A stretch of 21,778 bases of DNA. It comes from JAAZLS01 sp964463285 (lineage in GTDB: Bacteria; Bacillota; Dethiobacteria; DTU022). Positions 7,300 to 15,133 of the stretch are shown here, piece after piece. Each line of letters begins with the position of its first letter. Position 1 is the stretch's first letter. Below the pieces are notes generated by a model that was given only the letters and a program-made list of their open reading frames with translations, made no database searches and had not been told where the DNA came from. The position numbers and the translations under genes are program-made. The DNA is taken from contig CAYXBB010000029.1 of NCBI GenBank assembly GCA_964463285.1, forward strand, positions 1-21,778. Reading direction: 5' to 3'.

Positions 7300-7980
7300 T
7301 TGATCCTGCTGGCTTTATTGTCTGCGTTGCAAGAGCTTTTTTTGATGCTGGGACACATTCAAAGCAGCTCCTTTCCACGCCCCTTAACCGCAGCCCAGGA
7401 GCGGGATTGCCTTTGCAAAATGGCGGAGGGAGATCTTGATGCCAGGAGAAATTTGATAGAGTGCAATCTGCGGTTGGTAGCCCATGTCATCAAAAAATTT
7501 GAATCCAGCGGAGAAGATAAAGAAGATCTGATCCAGATCGGCACCATTGGCTTAATAAAAGCCATCAATACCTTTAAACCGGAAAAAGGGATCCGCCTGG
7601 CTACTTATGCCGCCCGCTGTATAGAGAATGAGCTGCTGATGTACTTTAGATCCATCAAAAGACTTTCCCAGGAGGTCTCCTTACAGGAATCGATCGGCAT
7701 AGATAAAGAAGGCAATGAAATTACGTTGATGGAAGTTCTATCTGGTGAGGATTCCATATCTGACCAAGTTGAAGCCCGCCTGCTTCAGGAAAAACTTTTG
7801 CAGAAGGTAAATAAGCTGAAAAAGCGAGAAAAAAAGGTTCTCACCCTGAGATTCGGTCTGGGCCGGGGTCTCCGGCATACTCAGAAGGAGATCGCCAGGG
7901 AGCTGGGGATCTCCAGGTCTTATGTTTCCCGGATCGAGAAAAAAGCCATCCAGCAACTGACTCGGGAATTCAGCGTGTAA
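7300..7980 (+). CDS. sigK: RNA polymerase sporulation sigma factor K (pro-sigma-K)
   Basis: Late mother-cell sporulation sigma factor, made as an inactive precursor and activated by intramembrane proteolysis (SpoIVFB in Bacillus). The product has a hydrophobic N-terminal pro-sequence (MILLALLSALQELFLMLG) followed by FPRPL, as in pro-sigma-K. Region 2 shows NLRLVAHVIKKFESSGEDKEDLIQIGTIGLIKAI and TYAARCIENELLM. Region 4 shows REKKVLTLRFGLG and QKEIARELGISRSYVSRIEKKA. The TTG at 7300 is chosen because GGAGGAGG (7284-7291) lies 8 nt upstream; the in-frame TTG at 7276 lies ahead of that site and has none of its own. The gene is in one piece, not split by a skin-type element as in B. subtilis. Its presence marks the organism as an endospore former. 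Confidence 0.95.
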   Translation: MILLALLSALQELFLMLGHIQSSSFPRPLTAAQERDCLCKMAEGDLDARRNLIECNLRLVAHVIKKFESSGEDKEDLIQIGTIGLIKAINTFKPEKGIRLATYAARCIENELLMYFRSIKRLSQEVSLQESIGIDKEGNEITLMEVLSGEDSISDQVEARLLQEKLLQKVNKLKKREKKVLTLRFGLGRGLRHTQKEIARELGISRSYVSRIEKKAIQQLTREFSV

Positions 7981-8034
7981 AGCCCCTTTTTCAAAGGGGA
8001 GGTGTTGAAGGGGCCTTGTACCCTGTCTTCTGTA

Positions 8035-8061
8035 GGGTCGGGCTTCCAGGCCCGCCCTTTT
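8035..8061 (+). terminator. Hairpin with T-run downstream of sigK
   Basis: Arms GGGTCGGGC (8035-8043) and GCCCGCCC (8050-8057) pair with one bulged T, followed by TTTT. It could terminate sigK. It is preceded by TGTA and resembles the dispersed TGTAGGG(G)CGGG palindromes common in Firmicutes, so it may be a REP-like element used as a terminator. A second hairpin without a T-run lies at 7983-7999 (CCCCTTT/AAAGGGG). Confidence 0.6.
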
Positions 8062-8106
8062 AAATTATCATTATGTGCCAGTTACCTGTCTGCCCTAGAC
8101 CTCAAT

Positions 8107-9156
8107 TTATATATATTTTCCCACCAGGTCTCCTACTTCCGCCGTGGTATGTCCCATCTGTCCGGCACCCAGGCCGGCCAGATGTTCCCGGCAGACGATG
8201 GTCACCGCCGTCTCAATGCTCTTGGCGGCTTCCGTTTCTCCCAGGAAATCGAGCATTAAGCCGGTAGCGCAAATGGCTGCCAGAGGGTTGATCTGGTTTA
8301 GTCCGGTGTACTTGGGAGCGGAACCCCCGATGGGTTCAAACATGGAGACCCTTCCCGGGTGGAGATTGGCTCCGGCGGCAATCCCCATTCCTCCCTGGAT
8401 CATTGCCCCCAGGTCGGTGATAATATCGCCGAACAGGTTGTCGGTGACTATAACGTCAAACCATTCCGGGTTTTTGATCATCCACATGCAGATCGCATCC
8501 ACATGGGCGTAGCCGGTTTTAATGTCCGGGTATTCCCGGCCCACCTCTTTAAAGGCTCTTTCCCAAAGATCAAAGGCATAGGTCAAAACGTTGGTTTTGC
8601 CGCAGAGGGTAAGCTGTTTGCGGGTTCTCTTTTTTCGGCAATAATCGAAAGCATAGCGCAGGCAGCGCTCCACTCCCAAGCGAGTATTGATGGATTCCTG
8701 GAGAGCCACTTCATAGGGGGTGCCCTTTTTTAAAAACCCGCCGCTCCCGGCATAAAGACCCTCGGTATTTTCTCTGACCACCACAAAATCTATATCCTCC
8801 GGTTCCTTATCCCGAAGGGGGGTAGGCACCCCGGGATAAAGTTTTACCGGCCTCAAGTTTATAAAAAGGTCGAGATCAAACCGGAGTTTGAGCAGCAGCC
8901 CCTGTTCTAAAATTCCCGGCTTGACATCGGGGTGCCCGATCGCTCCCAGCAAAATAGCCTGGCAACTTTTAAGCTCCTCGAACACGGAGTCCGGCAGTAT
9001 CTCGCCGGTTTTCAGGTAGCGTTCCCCTCCTAAATCATAATGGACTGTTTCAAAATGGATTTTAAATTTTTCACCTGCTGCCTCCAGAATTTTAAGGCTC
9101 TCCTTAATCTGTTCCGGGCCGGTGCCGTCTCCGGGAATAACTGCTATCCGATACAT
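8107..9156 (-). CDS. Isopropylmalate/isocitrate-type beta-decarboxylating dehydrogenase
   Basis: NAD(P)-dependent, metal-dependent oxidative decarboxylase of the LeuB/Icd/tartrate dehydrogenase family, 349 residues (normal length for LeuB). The N-terminal IAVIPGDGTGPE is diagnostic. The substrate loop reads VVVRENTEGLYAGSGG, the Mg site VTDNLFGDIITDLGA, and the nucleotide loop MFEPIGGSAPKYTG. RENTEG is found in homoisocitrate, isocitrate, malate and some isopropylmalate enzymes, while classical LeuB has RELTGG, so 3-isopropylmalate is likely but not certain. No leuA, leuC or leuD is adjacent. AGGAGGC lies about 8 nt before the ATG. It is transcribed divergently from yqeG. Confidence 0.88.
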   Translation of the reverse strand: MYRIAVIPGDGTGPEQIKESLKILEAAGEKFKIHFETVHYDLGGERYLKTGEILPDSVFEELKSCQAILLGAIGHPDVKPGILEQGLLLKLRFDLDLFINLRPVKLYPGVPTPLRDKEPEDIDFVVVRENTEGLYAGSGGFLKKGTPYEVALQESINTRLGVERCLRYAFDYCRKKRTRKQLTLCGKTNVLTYAFDLWERAFKEVGREYPDIKTGYAHVDAICMWMIKNPEWFDVIVTDNLFGDIITDLGAMIQGGMGIAAGANLHPGRVSMFEPIGGSAPKYTGLNQINPLAAICATGLMLDFLGETEAAKSIETAVTIVCREHLAGLGAGQMGHTTAEVGDLVGKYI

Positions 9157-9239
9157 GTTGTGTTTGCCTCCTGGTAAAACCTGTGGATTTTTATTTACCT
9201 TTTATTTCCTGGGAAATAACCGGTTATCCCATCCACCCT

Positions 9240-9301
9240 ATCATAACGCAATTGATCGGTTTTCAAAAGAAGTTTTAAGAATCTCCAACAATTGATATAA
9301 T
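9240..9301. promoter_or_regulatory. Divergent promoter region between the dehydrogenase gene and yqeG
   Basis: Plus strand: TATAAT at 9296-9301 with a weak -35 (TTTTAA, 9273-9278), 57 nt before yqeG. Minus strand: TATGAT (9240-9245 on the plus coordinate) with TTTTGA 17 nt upstream (9263-9268). Both -10 boxes are good and both -35 boxes are poor. Confidence 0.4.
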
Positions 9302-9357
9302 AAGATTAATTTGCAGCAAATACCCGCCGGTTTATTAATTTTTGGAGGTGGCGCAAG

Positions 9358-9855
9358 TTGTGGACGCTGCTTTACCCCCGACAGCATTTGCAAAGCATAT
9401 TTGATCTCGATCCGGAACATTTGCGCCGCCTGGGAATCAAAGGCATTATTACCGATATGGATAACACCTTGGTTCCCTGGAACGACCGTTCGGTTTATCC
9501 GCGGTTAAAACGCTGGCTGAAAGCACTTCAAAATGAAGGTTTTCTTCTTTATATTATTTCCAACAGCACTCCCCGGCGGGGAAGCCGGCTGGCCGGGGAA
9601 CTGGGAATTCCGGCTATCTGGTATGCGATCAAACCGCGCCGGCGGGCCTTCCGAAAAGCCATAAAAAAGATGGGTCTATCGCCGGAGCAGGTGGCGGTGA
9701 TCGGTGATCAGATCTTTACTGATATTTTGGGGGGGAACCGCCTGGGGCTCTATACCATCCTGGTTACCCCCCTCTGTGACAAAGAGTTTGTCTGGACCCG
9801 CCTGTTAAGGCGTCTGGAAACAGTAATTTTACAGAAGATGAAAGACGGTAGCTGA
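9358..9855 (+). CDS. yqeG: YqeG-family HAD-IIIA phosphatase
   Basis: Small haloacid dehalogenase-superfamily hydrolase, 165 residues, usual for YqeG. Motif I is ITDMDNTLVPW (two catalytic Asp), motif II lies in IISNSTP, the motif III Lys is probably in AIKPRRRAF, and motif IV is VIGDQIFTDILGGNRLG. The physiological substrate in bacteria is not established; a yeast relative is a mitochondrial phosphatidylglycerophosphate phosphatase, so a phospholipid role is possible. The start is TTG at 9358, 7 nt after GGAGGTG (9344-9350). It precedes aroE by 66 nt, an order also seen in other Firmicutes, so it belongs to the housekeeping backbone. Confidence 0.9.
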   Translation: MWTLLYPRQHLQSIFDLDPEHLRRLGIKGIITDMDNTLVPWNDRSVYPRLKRWLKALQNEGFLLYIISNSTPRRGSRLAGELGIPAIWYAIKPRRRAFRKAIKKMGLSPEQVAVIGDQIFTDILGGNRLGLYTILVTPLCDKEFVWTRLLRRLETVILQKMKDGS

Positions 9856-9921
9856 TCTAATCTGCCGGAGGAGGGCACAAAACAGGCGGAGATTTACCTG
9901 AATGAGAGGAGGAGCTTTCAA

Positions 9922-10773
9922 ATGACGGAAATTGACGGCCTCACCAGGACTTGCGGCTTGATAGGCTTTCCGGTAACCCATTCGCTTTCTCCGCTACTGC
10001 ACAATTTTGCCTATCATTCGCTGGGGCTGAACTACCGCTACCTGGCTTACCCGGTTCATCCGGAAGATTTGCAACGGGCCCTGCGGGGGCTTGCCGCCTT
10101 GAATTTTACCGGAGTCAATGTTACCGCTCCCCACAAGCAGGCGGTAGTCCCGTCTCTAGATCGGCTGGAGCAGGCTGCCGCCGATACCGGCTCGGTCAAT
10201 ACCATCTGCTGCCGCGACGGAAGGCTGGAGGGTTACACCACCGATGGTCCCGGTTTTTTGTGGTCGCTGCAGGAGGAGGGGAACTACGTTCCCGCCGGGA
10301 AGACGATTTTGCTGCTGGGGGCCGGCGGCGCGGCCCGGGCGGTTTCTTATGCGCTGGCCGGCGGGGGCATAAACCGGTTGATTATTCTCAATCGCTCAGA
10401 ACACCGGGCCGCTACCCTGGCTGAAATTCTGCAGAGCCTGTTTCCTTCATTAAAGCTGGAGACGGCACCCCTATCCGCCGGATCCGTAAAATATTACTGG
10501 CCGCAGGTGTCTCTGGCAGTAAATTCTCTTTCCAGCGATCCCTGGCCCTGGGAAGAACTGGAGTACCCCGGGCATGAAGGCCTGCTGGCTTATGATCTAC
10601 GCTATAGCCCTCCCTGCAGCACATTTTTGGAATGGGCTGAAAGGTCAGGGGCCAAAATTTTGAACGGTCTGGGAATGCTCCTGGCCCAGGCGGCCCTTTC
10701 CTTTGAGCTGTTCACCGGGCTTACCCCTCCCTTTGAACTGATGAAAAAGGCATTAAGCGGGATCAAAATATAA
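9922..10773 (+). CDS. aroE: Shikimate dehydrogenase
   Basis: NADP-dependent reduction of 3-dehydroshikimate to shikimate in aromatic amino acid synthesis; cytoplasmic. It has 283 residues, standard for AroE. Shikimate-binding residues lie in THSLSPLLHN (about residues 19-28), and the catalytic Lys in NVTAPHK near residue 73. GSVNTI and YTTDGPGF follow. The Rossmann loop is GAGGAARA near residue 133, and LNRSEHRA carries the Arg expected for NADP preference. The ATG follows GAGGAGGAG. It is the last backbone gene before the accessory surface locus. In related Firmicutes, as I recall, aroE is often followed by a pilB-type ATPase, which here comes about 8.4 kb later. Confidence 0.95.
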   Translation: MTEIDGLTRTCGLIGFPVTHSLSPLLHNFAYHSLGLNYRYLAYPVHPEDLQRALRGLAALNFTGVNVTAPHKQAVVPSLDRLEQAAADTGSVNTICCRDGRLEGYTTDGPGFLWSLQEEGNYVPAGKTILLLGAGGAARAVSYALAGGGINRLIILNRSEHRAATLAEILQSLFPSLKLETAPLSAGSVKYYWPQVSLAVNSLSSDPWPWEELEYPGHEGLLAYDLRYSPPCSTFLEWAERSGAKILNGLGMLLAQAALSFELFTGLTPPFELMKKALSGIKI

Positions 10774-10803
10774 GAGATCAGAACAAATTATGATAAATAA
10801 TTA

Positions 10804-10832
10804 TTGACCTGCGCATTATGTTTGTGTATAAA
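10804..10832 (+). promoter_or_regulatory. Promoter of the BTAD regulator gene
   Basis: TTGACC (10804-10809) and TATAAA (10827-10832) are 17 nt apart, a good sigma-A promoter. The spacer and -10 form part of the sequence repeated upstream of the pilB promoter (10811-10834 and 18851-18874). The predicted leader is about 115 nt. Confidence 0.65.
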
Positions 10833-10834
10833 TA
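10811..10834 (+). repeat. Left copy of a 24-bp direct repeat flanking the surface locus
   Basis: GCGCATTATGTTT, a trinucleotide GTG, then TATAAATA. The right copy (18851-18874) has TTA at the trinucleotide, so 22 of 24 bases are identical. Both copies are preceded by TTATTG and a pyrimidine-ended CC, with a short indel in the right copy. It could be a shared promoter element or a duplication left by insertion of the locus. Confidence 0.6.
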
Positions 10835-10955
10835 CGGGTATTCCTCCACTTTTTGCCTTTACTTTGATTTTGCCCTAAGATTATGATAGGATTACGGGGC
10901 AATGGTAGAATTAGCTATTTATTGTTCATGTTAAATATGTTCCGGGGAAAATTTT

Positions 10956-12176
10956 ATGATTAGAAAAAGCAAAAACTTCCTCGAAATAAAAACCCTTGGT
11001 GAATTTGTGATTAAACGGGGGCCGGTGGTTCTATCGGAACAGGCCGGACGCTCTACCATGTTGTGGGAGCTGTTCAAATACCTGTTAACCCACCGTGGAA
11101 GCCGCCTTCCGGCGGATACGCTGCTGGAAACCCTGTGGCCGGACCGGGAATACGAAGATGCCCGTTCCGCACTTAAAGTGCAGATCTACCGGATGAAAAA
11201 ACTGCTAAATGGCAGCAGTGATCTCACCGGGGGGGACGACCTTGCCATTACCTTCTCCCAGGGCTGTTACCGTTTAGAGACCGGCAATCAATGCCGGATC
11301 GATACGGACGCTTTGGAGAAGCTGTTCAACCAGGCGCTCGCTCTTTCCGCGACCAACCCTGCCGCAGCCGGGGAAGCCTACCGGAAAGTAATCGCGCTTT
11401 ATCAGGGGGAATACCTGCCTGAGATAACCGGCGCCTGGGTTTTGCCCGCCCGCAACCGCTACCAGCGAATTTTTTTAAAGAGTGTTTTAGAATTAAGCGG
11501 CCTTTATCTTGAGTCGGGCCGAAGCGAAGACGCGGTTGCGATCTGTGAGCAGTCCCTAAAGGCCGCCCCCCTTGCCGAAGAGCTCCATATCCGCTACTTG
11601 CAGGCACTGATCGGCGCCGGCAAGATGAGGGAAGCCCAAGGCCATTATGAATATATAACCTCGTTTTATTACCTCGAGATGGGCGTTAAGCCTTCGGAGG
11701 AACTAAAAGAAATTTACCGCCAAATTAATGCCAAACAGGAACGGGTTGAGCTAGATCTAAGCGCTATACGGGAGACGATGATTGAACGAAAGAAAACGGA
11801 CGGGGCCTTTTTTTGTCAACCCGAGCATTTCCGTCTTCTTTGCCGATTGGAAAAACGCCGCCTGGAACGGGAAAACCGGCCGGTTTTTCTCGGCCTTTTA
11901 ACCATCACCCGGCCCGATAAAAGCCTCCCCCCGGCGGCTCTGCTGTCGCCGGCGGCAGCAGAGCTGAAACAGATCATTTCATCCAACATCCGGGCCGGCG
12001 ACGTCTATACCCAGTGGAATAAAGCTCAGTTTATGCTTTTTCTTCCCGGATTTACCCGCGAGCTGGGCGAAAAGATGCTGCAGCGCATAGGATTGCGCTT
12101 TAAAACAGCAGTTAAACCGGCCGATCTTATACTGAAATATAAAATACAGCCCCTGCTGGATAGGAATCCGGTATAG
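10956..12176 (+). CDS. BTAD/SARP-type transcriptional regulator with degenerate GGDEF-like C-terminus
   Basis: A 406-residue regulator. Residues about 10-105 form an OmpR-like winged helix of the SARP type (LLETLWPDREYEDARSALK, then a basic recognition region). Residues about 112-260 match the bacterial transcriptional activator domain built of TPR-like helices (YRKVIALYQGEYLPE, LYLESGRSEDAVAICEQSL, HYEYITSFYYLEMG). Residues about 285-395 resemble a nucleotide-cyclase/GGDEF fold: RLEKRRLERENRPVFLGLLTI, then IRAGDVYTQWNKAQFMLFLPG. In active diguanylate cyclases that position reads like RxxDxxxxxGGDEFxxxLP; here WNKAQ replaces GGDEF, so catalysis is not expected. It is the only regulator inside the locus and the likely controller of the surface genes. 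The start is ATG at 10956 with a weak GGGGAAA upstream. Confidence 0.82.
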   Translation: MIRKSKNFLEIKTLGEFVIKRGPVVLSEQAGRSTMLWELFKYLLTHRGSRLPADTLLETLWPDREYEDARSALKVQIYRMKKLLNGSSDLTGGDDLAITFSQGCYRLETGNQCRIDTDALEKLFNQALALSATNPAAAGEAYRKVIALYQGEYLPEITGAWVLPARNRYQRIFLKSVLELSGLYLESGRSEDAVAICEQSLKAAPLAEELHIRYLQALIGAGKMREAQGHYEYITSFYYLEMGVKPSEELKEIYRQINAKQERVELDLSAIRETMIERKKTDGAFFCQPEHFRLLCRLEKRRLERENRPVFLGLLTITRPDKSLPPAALLSPAAAELKQIISSNIRAGDVYTQWNKAQFMLFLPGFTRELGEKMLQRIGLRFKTAVKPADLILKYKIQPLLDRNPV

Positions 12177-12251
12177 CTCCCGGATAGACCCTTTTCCACT
12201 CCCTAAACCTCAATAAATCAGGATAAATCCTCCATGTAACCCGATTGTTAC

Positions 12252-12264
12252 CAGTTATTAACTG
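12252..12264. promoter_or_regulatory. CAGTTA/TAACTG palindrome upstream of the small ORF
   Basis: A perfect 13-bp palindrome, CAGTTA-T-TAACTG. It overlaps where the -35 would be for a TATCAT -10 at 12284-12289, which is preceded by an extended TGC. The same hexamer recurs at 12743-12748, 12770-12775 and 17015-17020, all outside genes. A regulator site is inferred. Confidence 0.45.
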
Positions 12265-12344
12265 AGATTTACCTCCACCATGCTATCATCTCTGTTGTAA
12301 GGGCAGTTCTATTTCTATGATGCACGGGGAGGTGTCTCCTTTAC

Positions 12345-12644
12345 TTGAACCCAGAAGCAGTACAGAGCATAGAAAAAATTGGTGGAGCCGATTTCCTGAT
12401 AAAAATTACCTACAGACAAAATGTCAGTTTGCAGGGCGAGGTGCACTGGCTGAATACCGACCAAAAGAAACCCTTTCGCAGCTTCTTGGAATTGGTGATG
12501 CTGATGAACCAATGCCTAGAGGAGTCGGCATATCCCCGAACCGACTACTCACCCCGGGCGTGGAATAACCCCGGCGAGGCCGCCCCAAAATCGGAAACAC
12601 ATTCTGATGTGATCGGTCCTGTTTGTAAGCCTTCCCGGACCTAA
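12345..12644 (+). CDS. Small protein of unknown function
   Basis: A 99-residue ORF with a TTG start at 12345 and GGGGAGGTG (12326-12334) 10 nt upstream. The first 55 residues look like a compact folded domain with alternating polar and hydrophobic strands (FLIKITYRQNVSLQGEVHWL), then a helix FRSFLELVMLMNQCLEE. The last 40 residues are polar and probably disordered. I have the impression that small proteins with a strand pattern QGxVxW and FRSxLELxxLM accompany similar clostridial loci, but I cannot confirm a family here. No signal peptide is visible, so it is likely cytoplasmic. Its own upstream region carries the CAGTTA palindrome. Confidence 0.6.
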   Translation: MNPEAVQSIEKIGGADFLIKITYRQNVSLQGEVHWLNTDQKKPFRSFLELVMLMNQCLEESAYPRTDYSPRAWNNPGEAAPKSETHSDVIGPVCKPSRT

Positions 12645-12738
12645 CCCTGGGGGTAGGAAAGATTTAAAAAATCCCCCCCTTGGCGGGAAAGGGTCCAGGT
12701 GAAGGGGCTTTAAGCATCAATCTTTTTTAAAGGAGGCG

Positions 12739-12779
12739 TTAACAGTTAACAAAAGGGATAGTTTCCTTATAACTGTTAA
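12739..12779. promoter_or_regulatory. Inverted repeat upstream of the vWA adhesin gene
   Basis: TTAACAGTT (12739-12747) and AACTGTTAA (12771-12779) are perfect 9-bp arms 23 nt apart, with an additional GTTAAC overlapping the left arm. A CATAAT -10-like box follows at 12787-12792 with no usable -35, as expected for an activator-dependent promoter. It carries the CAGTTA/TAACTG core shared with 12252-12264 and 17015-17020. Activation by the neighbouring BTAD regulator is inference. Confidence 0.5.
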
Positions 12780-12817
12780 GAAACTGCATAATTTTAAAAG
12801 GATGGAGGTGAATGAAT

Positions 12818-15079
12818 TTGAAGAAACATAAACGGGTATTCAGTTTTGTAGCCCTGGCTGTCGCCCTCCTGCTGGTTATGGGAACCGGGCTGCAAGGCGC
12901 GGATACAGCCTGGGCCACCGGTGGAGAATCCGAAACCCCACCCCTGACCGTAATTATTGAAACCGATCGGGAAGACTACTCGCCCGGGGATACGGTGGAA
13001 TTCGCGATTACCGTAACCAACCACGGCCTGGAAGACTTGGCCGACCTGACGGTAACCGATGAACTGACCGGTTTGAGTGAAACCATTGAAGAGCTGGCAG
13101 TGGGGGATAGCCGGATCTTAGAATGCTCATACGACATCTCCGAGGATTTTTCCGGTAATATTTACAATAGGGTTTATGTCTGCGGAATCCACGAACAAGG
13201 GGAAATTAACGCTGAAGCAACCGTAATGGTGACGGTGACGGCAGACCCAACGGCGGGAGAGGGTGATGAGCAGGGATCCGCAACAGCAGGAGGAACAATC
13301 CCGGATCCTGACGGCGATCCCGATGACCAGGGGCAGCCGGTACCCGGCGGGGAGGACCCTCAGACCGCGTTTGCCGATAATCCGGACGGCTTGGAATATC
13401 CGCTGGAAATCCCGGCGCCGGATTTATATTACCCTTCGCTGCCGGAATCGTTACCGCGGGGGTTTGGCGCCCTGGGGTTGCTGGGAGGTCCAATGGGTTT
13501 AATGTCCGGCGTCCATAGTGGTGATAATAACAATATAGAATGGGATGAACCTGGCTCTTTGCTGTTGACCAAAGATGCCGAACCGGTGGACGGAACAACA
13601 AACCAGTGGAAAATAACTCTGACCCTGGAGGGTAAGGATAAACTGGTCCAAACGACCTCCGATATCGTCTTGGTTATCGACCGCTCCGGAAGCATGGCCG
13701 GTAACAGGTTAAAGAAAGCCAAAGAAGCGGCCGTGAATTTTGTCGACACTTTTCTTAGCAACGATACCTCCACTAGGATCGCCGTAGTTTCTTTCGCCGG
13801 CGATGTTACCGTATATAACCCTAACAATCCTTTTTGCGGCGCAAGCGAAAAATCGGATTTGATTGCCGCTATCAACGCCCTTAACGCCGAAGGAGGCACC
13901 TTCACCCAGGCTGGGCTAAGGCAGGCTAAGATACTGCTTGACACTAAAAGTACGGCCGGTTACAAAAATATCGTTCTTTTAAGTGACGGCGAACCGACCT
14001 ATAGTTACGCCATCGAAAATGTGGGCAGCCGTCTTAATTCTACCTATTTTGTAAATGTTGGCACCCGGACATGGCATTCCAGGGATGATTTGCCCGAAAG
14101 TGTTTTTGACTATACTAAGACAGCCGGTAATGGTACAGAAATTACCACGCTAGCCGGCAGCACAGGTGGATTTTTGGGGTTATTTAAAACTAAGTATTAC
14201 TACCACCACGGTAACAGTGCTATCGCCGAGTCCAGGTTTATTAAGGCCGCCGGAATCACCATTTATTCCATTGGCTTTGAGGTGGGGATCGATGGGAGGG
14301 ATATACTCACGAGGATTGCTACGCCAGACCGGTACTACGCGGCGACTGAGTCAAATCTGAATGAAATATTCCAGCATATTGCCGGCAGCATTGACGAAAC
14401 TTCCGCCGCCAGAAACGCCACGGTCACCGATCCGGTAAACATACAATGGTTTTCCATACCGGGGATAGATGGAAGCAATTACGAGGATAAAATCCAGGTT
14501 AGTCATGGTAAAATAACCAACTACGATATAAGTACAGGGACCATTACTTGGGAAATACCTTTTGTTAAAGAAGGCACCACCGTTTCTATGTGGTACACGG
14601 TGCAAATAAGTAATAATGCCGTCGGCGGTGTACTTTATGATACCAACCTGGCTACTTACGTGGATTACACCAATATTAATGACGAAAATGCCCGCAAGCA
14701 TTTTCCCATCCCCGACGCGGGTATCGAGGCCACCGGCACGATCATCATTACTAAACAGATGGCATCCGGCGGCAGTAGTACTGCCGAGAAATTTGCCATC
14801 TACCTGGAAAAACAAGGTGGCGGAAGGTGGAGCATGCTTCTATCCCCCGGCGAATCGGCAACCATTACCGGGTTGGGGCCGGGTACCTATACCATCCGGG
14901 AAGTGGTCCCTATGGGTTACAAAAAGGATAGCATCTCACCGTCCACAGTAGTATTTACCACCGACAACCTAAACGAGGTACAGGAGGTTACTGTTACTAA
15001 CGCAAAAGGTAAAGGCGGCTGGTTCCGGGATAAAAAAGAAAAGGTCAATACTTTCATGGTGAGCCTCGGCCTGAGCTAA
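12818..15079 (+). CDS. Secreted von Willebrand A domain adhesin with Cna-B-like domain
   Basis: A 753-residue surface protein. A Sec signal peptide (KKHKRVFSF, hydrophobic core, cut near TAWATGGES) is followed by a DUF11/CARDB-like beta domain at about 45-145 (DREDYSPGDTVEFAITVTNHG). An acidic Gly/Pro linker leads to the vWA domain from about 280. Its metal site is visible as DRSGSM (DxSxS), a Thr in GTFTQAG and an Asp in LLSDGEP. A second DUF11-like region (about 530-610) precedes a Cna-B/SpaA-like domain (about 645-740) with Lys in IITKQ, Glu in TIREVV and Asn in VTNAK, the residues that form intramolecular isopeptide bonds in such domains. There is no LPXTG sorting signal; the tail is short and charged. 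TTG at 12818 is chosen, 7 nt after GGAGGTG (12804-12810); the ATG at 12812 is too close. Confidence 0.85.
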   Translation: MKKHKRVFSFVALAVALLLVMGTGLQGADTAWATGGESETPPLTVIIETDREDYSPGDTVEFAITVTNHGLEDLADLTVTDELTGLSETIEELAVGDSRILECSYDISEDFSGNIYNRVYVCGIHEQGEINAEATVMVTVTADPTAGEGDEQGSATAGGTIPDPDGDPDDQGQPVPGGEDPQTAFADNPDGLEYPLEIPAPDLYYPSLPESLPRGFGALGLLGGPMGLMSGVHSGDNNNIEWDEPGSLLLTKDAEPVDGTTNQWKITLTLEGKDKLVQTTSDIVLVIDRSGSMAGNRLKKAKEAAVNFVDTFLSNDTSTRIAVVSFAGDVTVYNPNNPFCGASEKSDLIAAINALNAEGGTFTQAGLRQAKILLDTKSTAGYKNIVLLSDGEPTYSYAIENVGSRLNSTYFVNVGTRTWHSRDDLPESVFDYTKTAGNGTEITTLAGSTGGFLGLFKTKYYYHHGNSAIAESRFIKAAGITIYSIGFEVGIDGRDILTRIATPDRYYAATESNLNEIFQHIAGSIDETSAARNATVTDPVNIQWFSIPGIDGSNYEDKIQVSHGKITNYDISTGTITWEIPFVKEGTTVSMWYTVQISNNAVGGVLYDTNLATYVDYTNINDENARKHFPIPDAGIEATGTIIITKQMASGGSSTAEKFAIYLEKQGGGRWSMLLSPGESATITGLGPGTYTIREVVPMGYKKDSISPSTVVFTTDNLNEVQEVTVTNAKGKGGWFRDKKEKVNTFMVSLGLS

Positions 15080-15133
15080 TAGTTGCCTTGTTTTGAGCGA
15101 AGAAAAGCGGTTAAGAAAGGCGGATTCCTTTAG

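Noticed and set aside
7983..7999. CCCCTTT/AAAGGGG hairpin as the sigK terminator
   Set aside because: It has no T-run; the hairpin at 8035-8061 with TTTT fits better.
12317..12568. An 83-codon frame starting ATGATG ahead of the small protein gene
   Set aside because: No ribosome-binding site before it; the good GGGGAGGTG lies inside it and serves the TTG at 12345, whose product has a more protein-like pattern.
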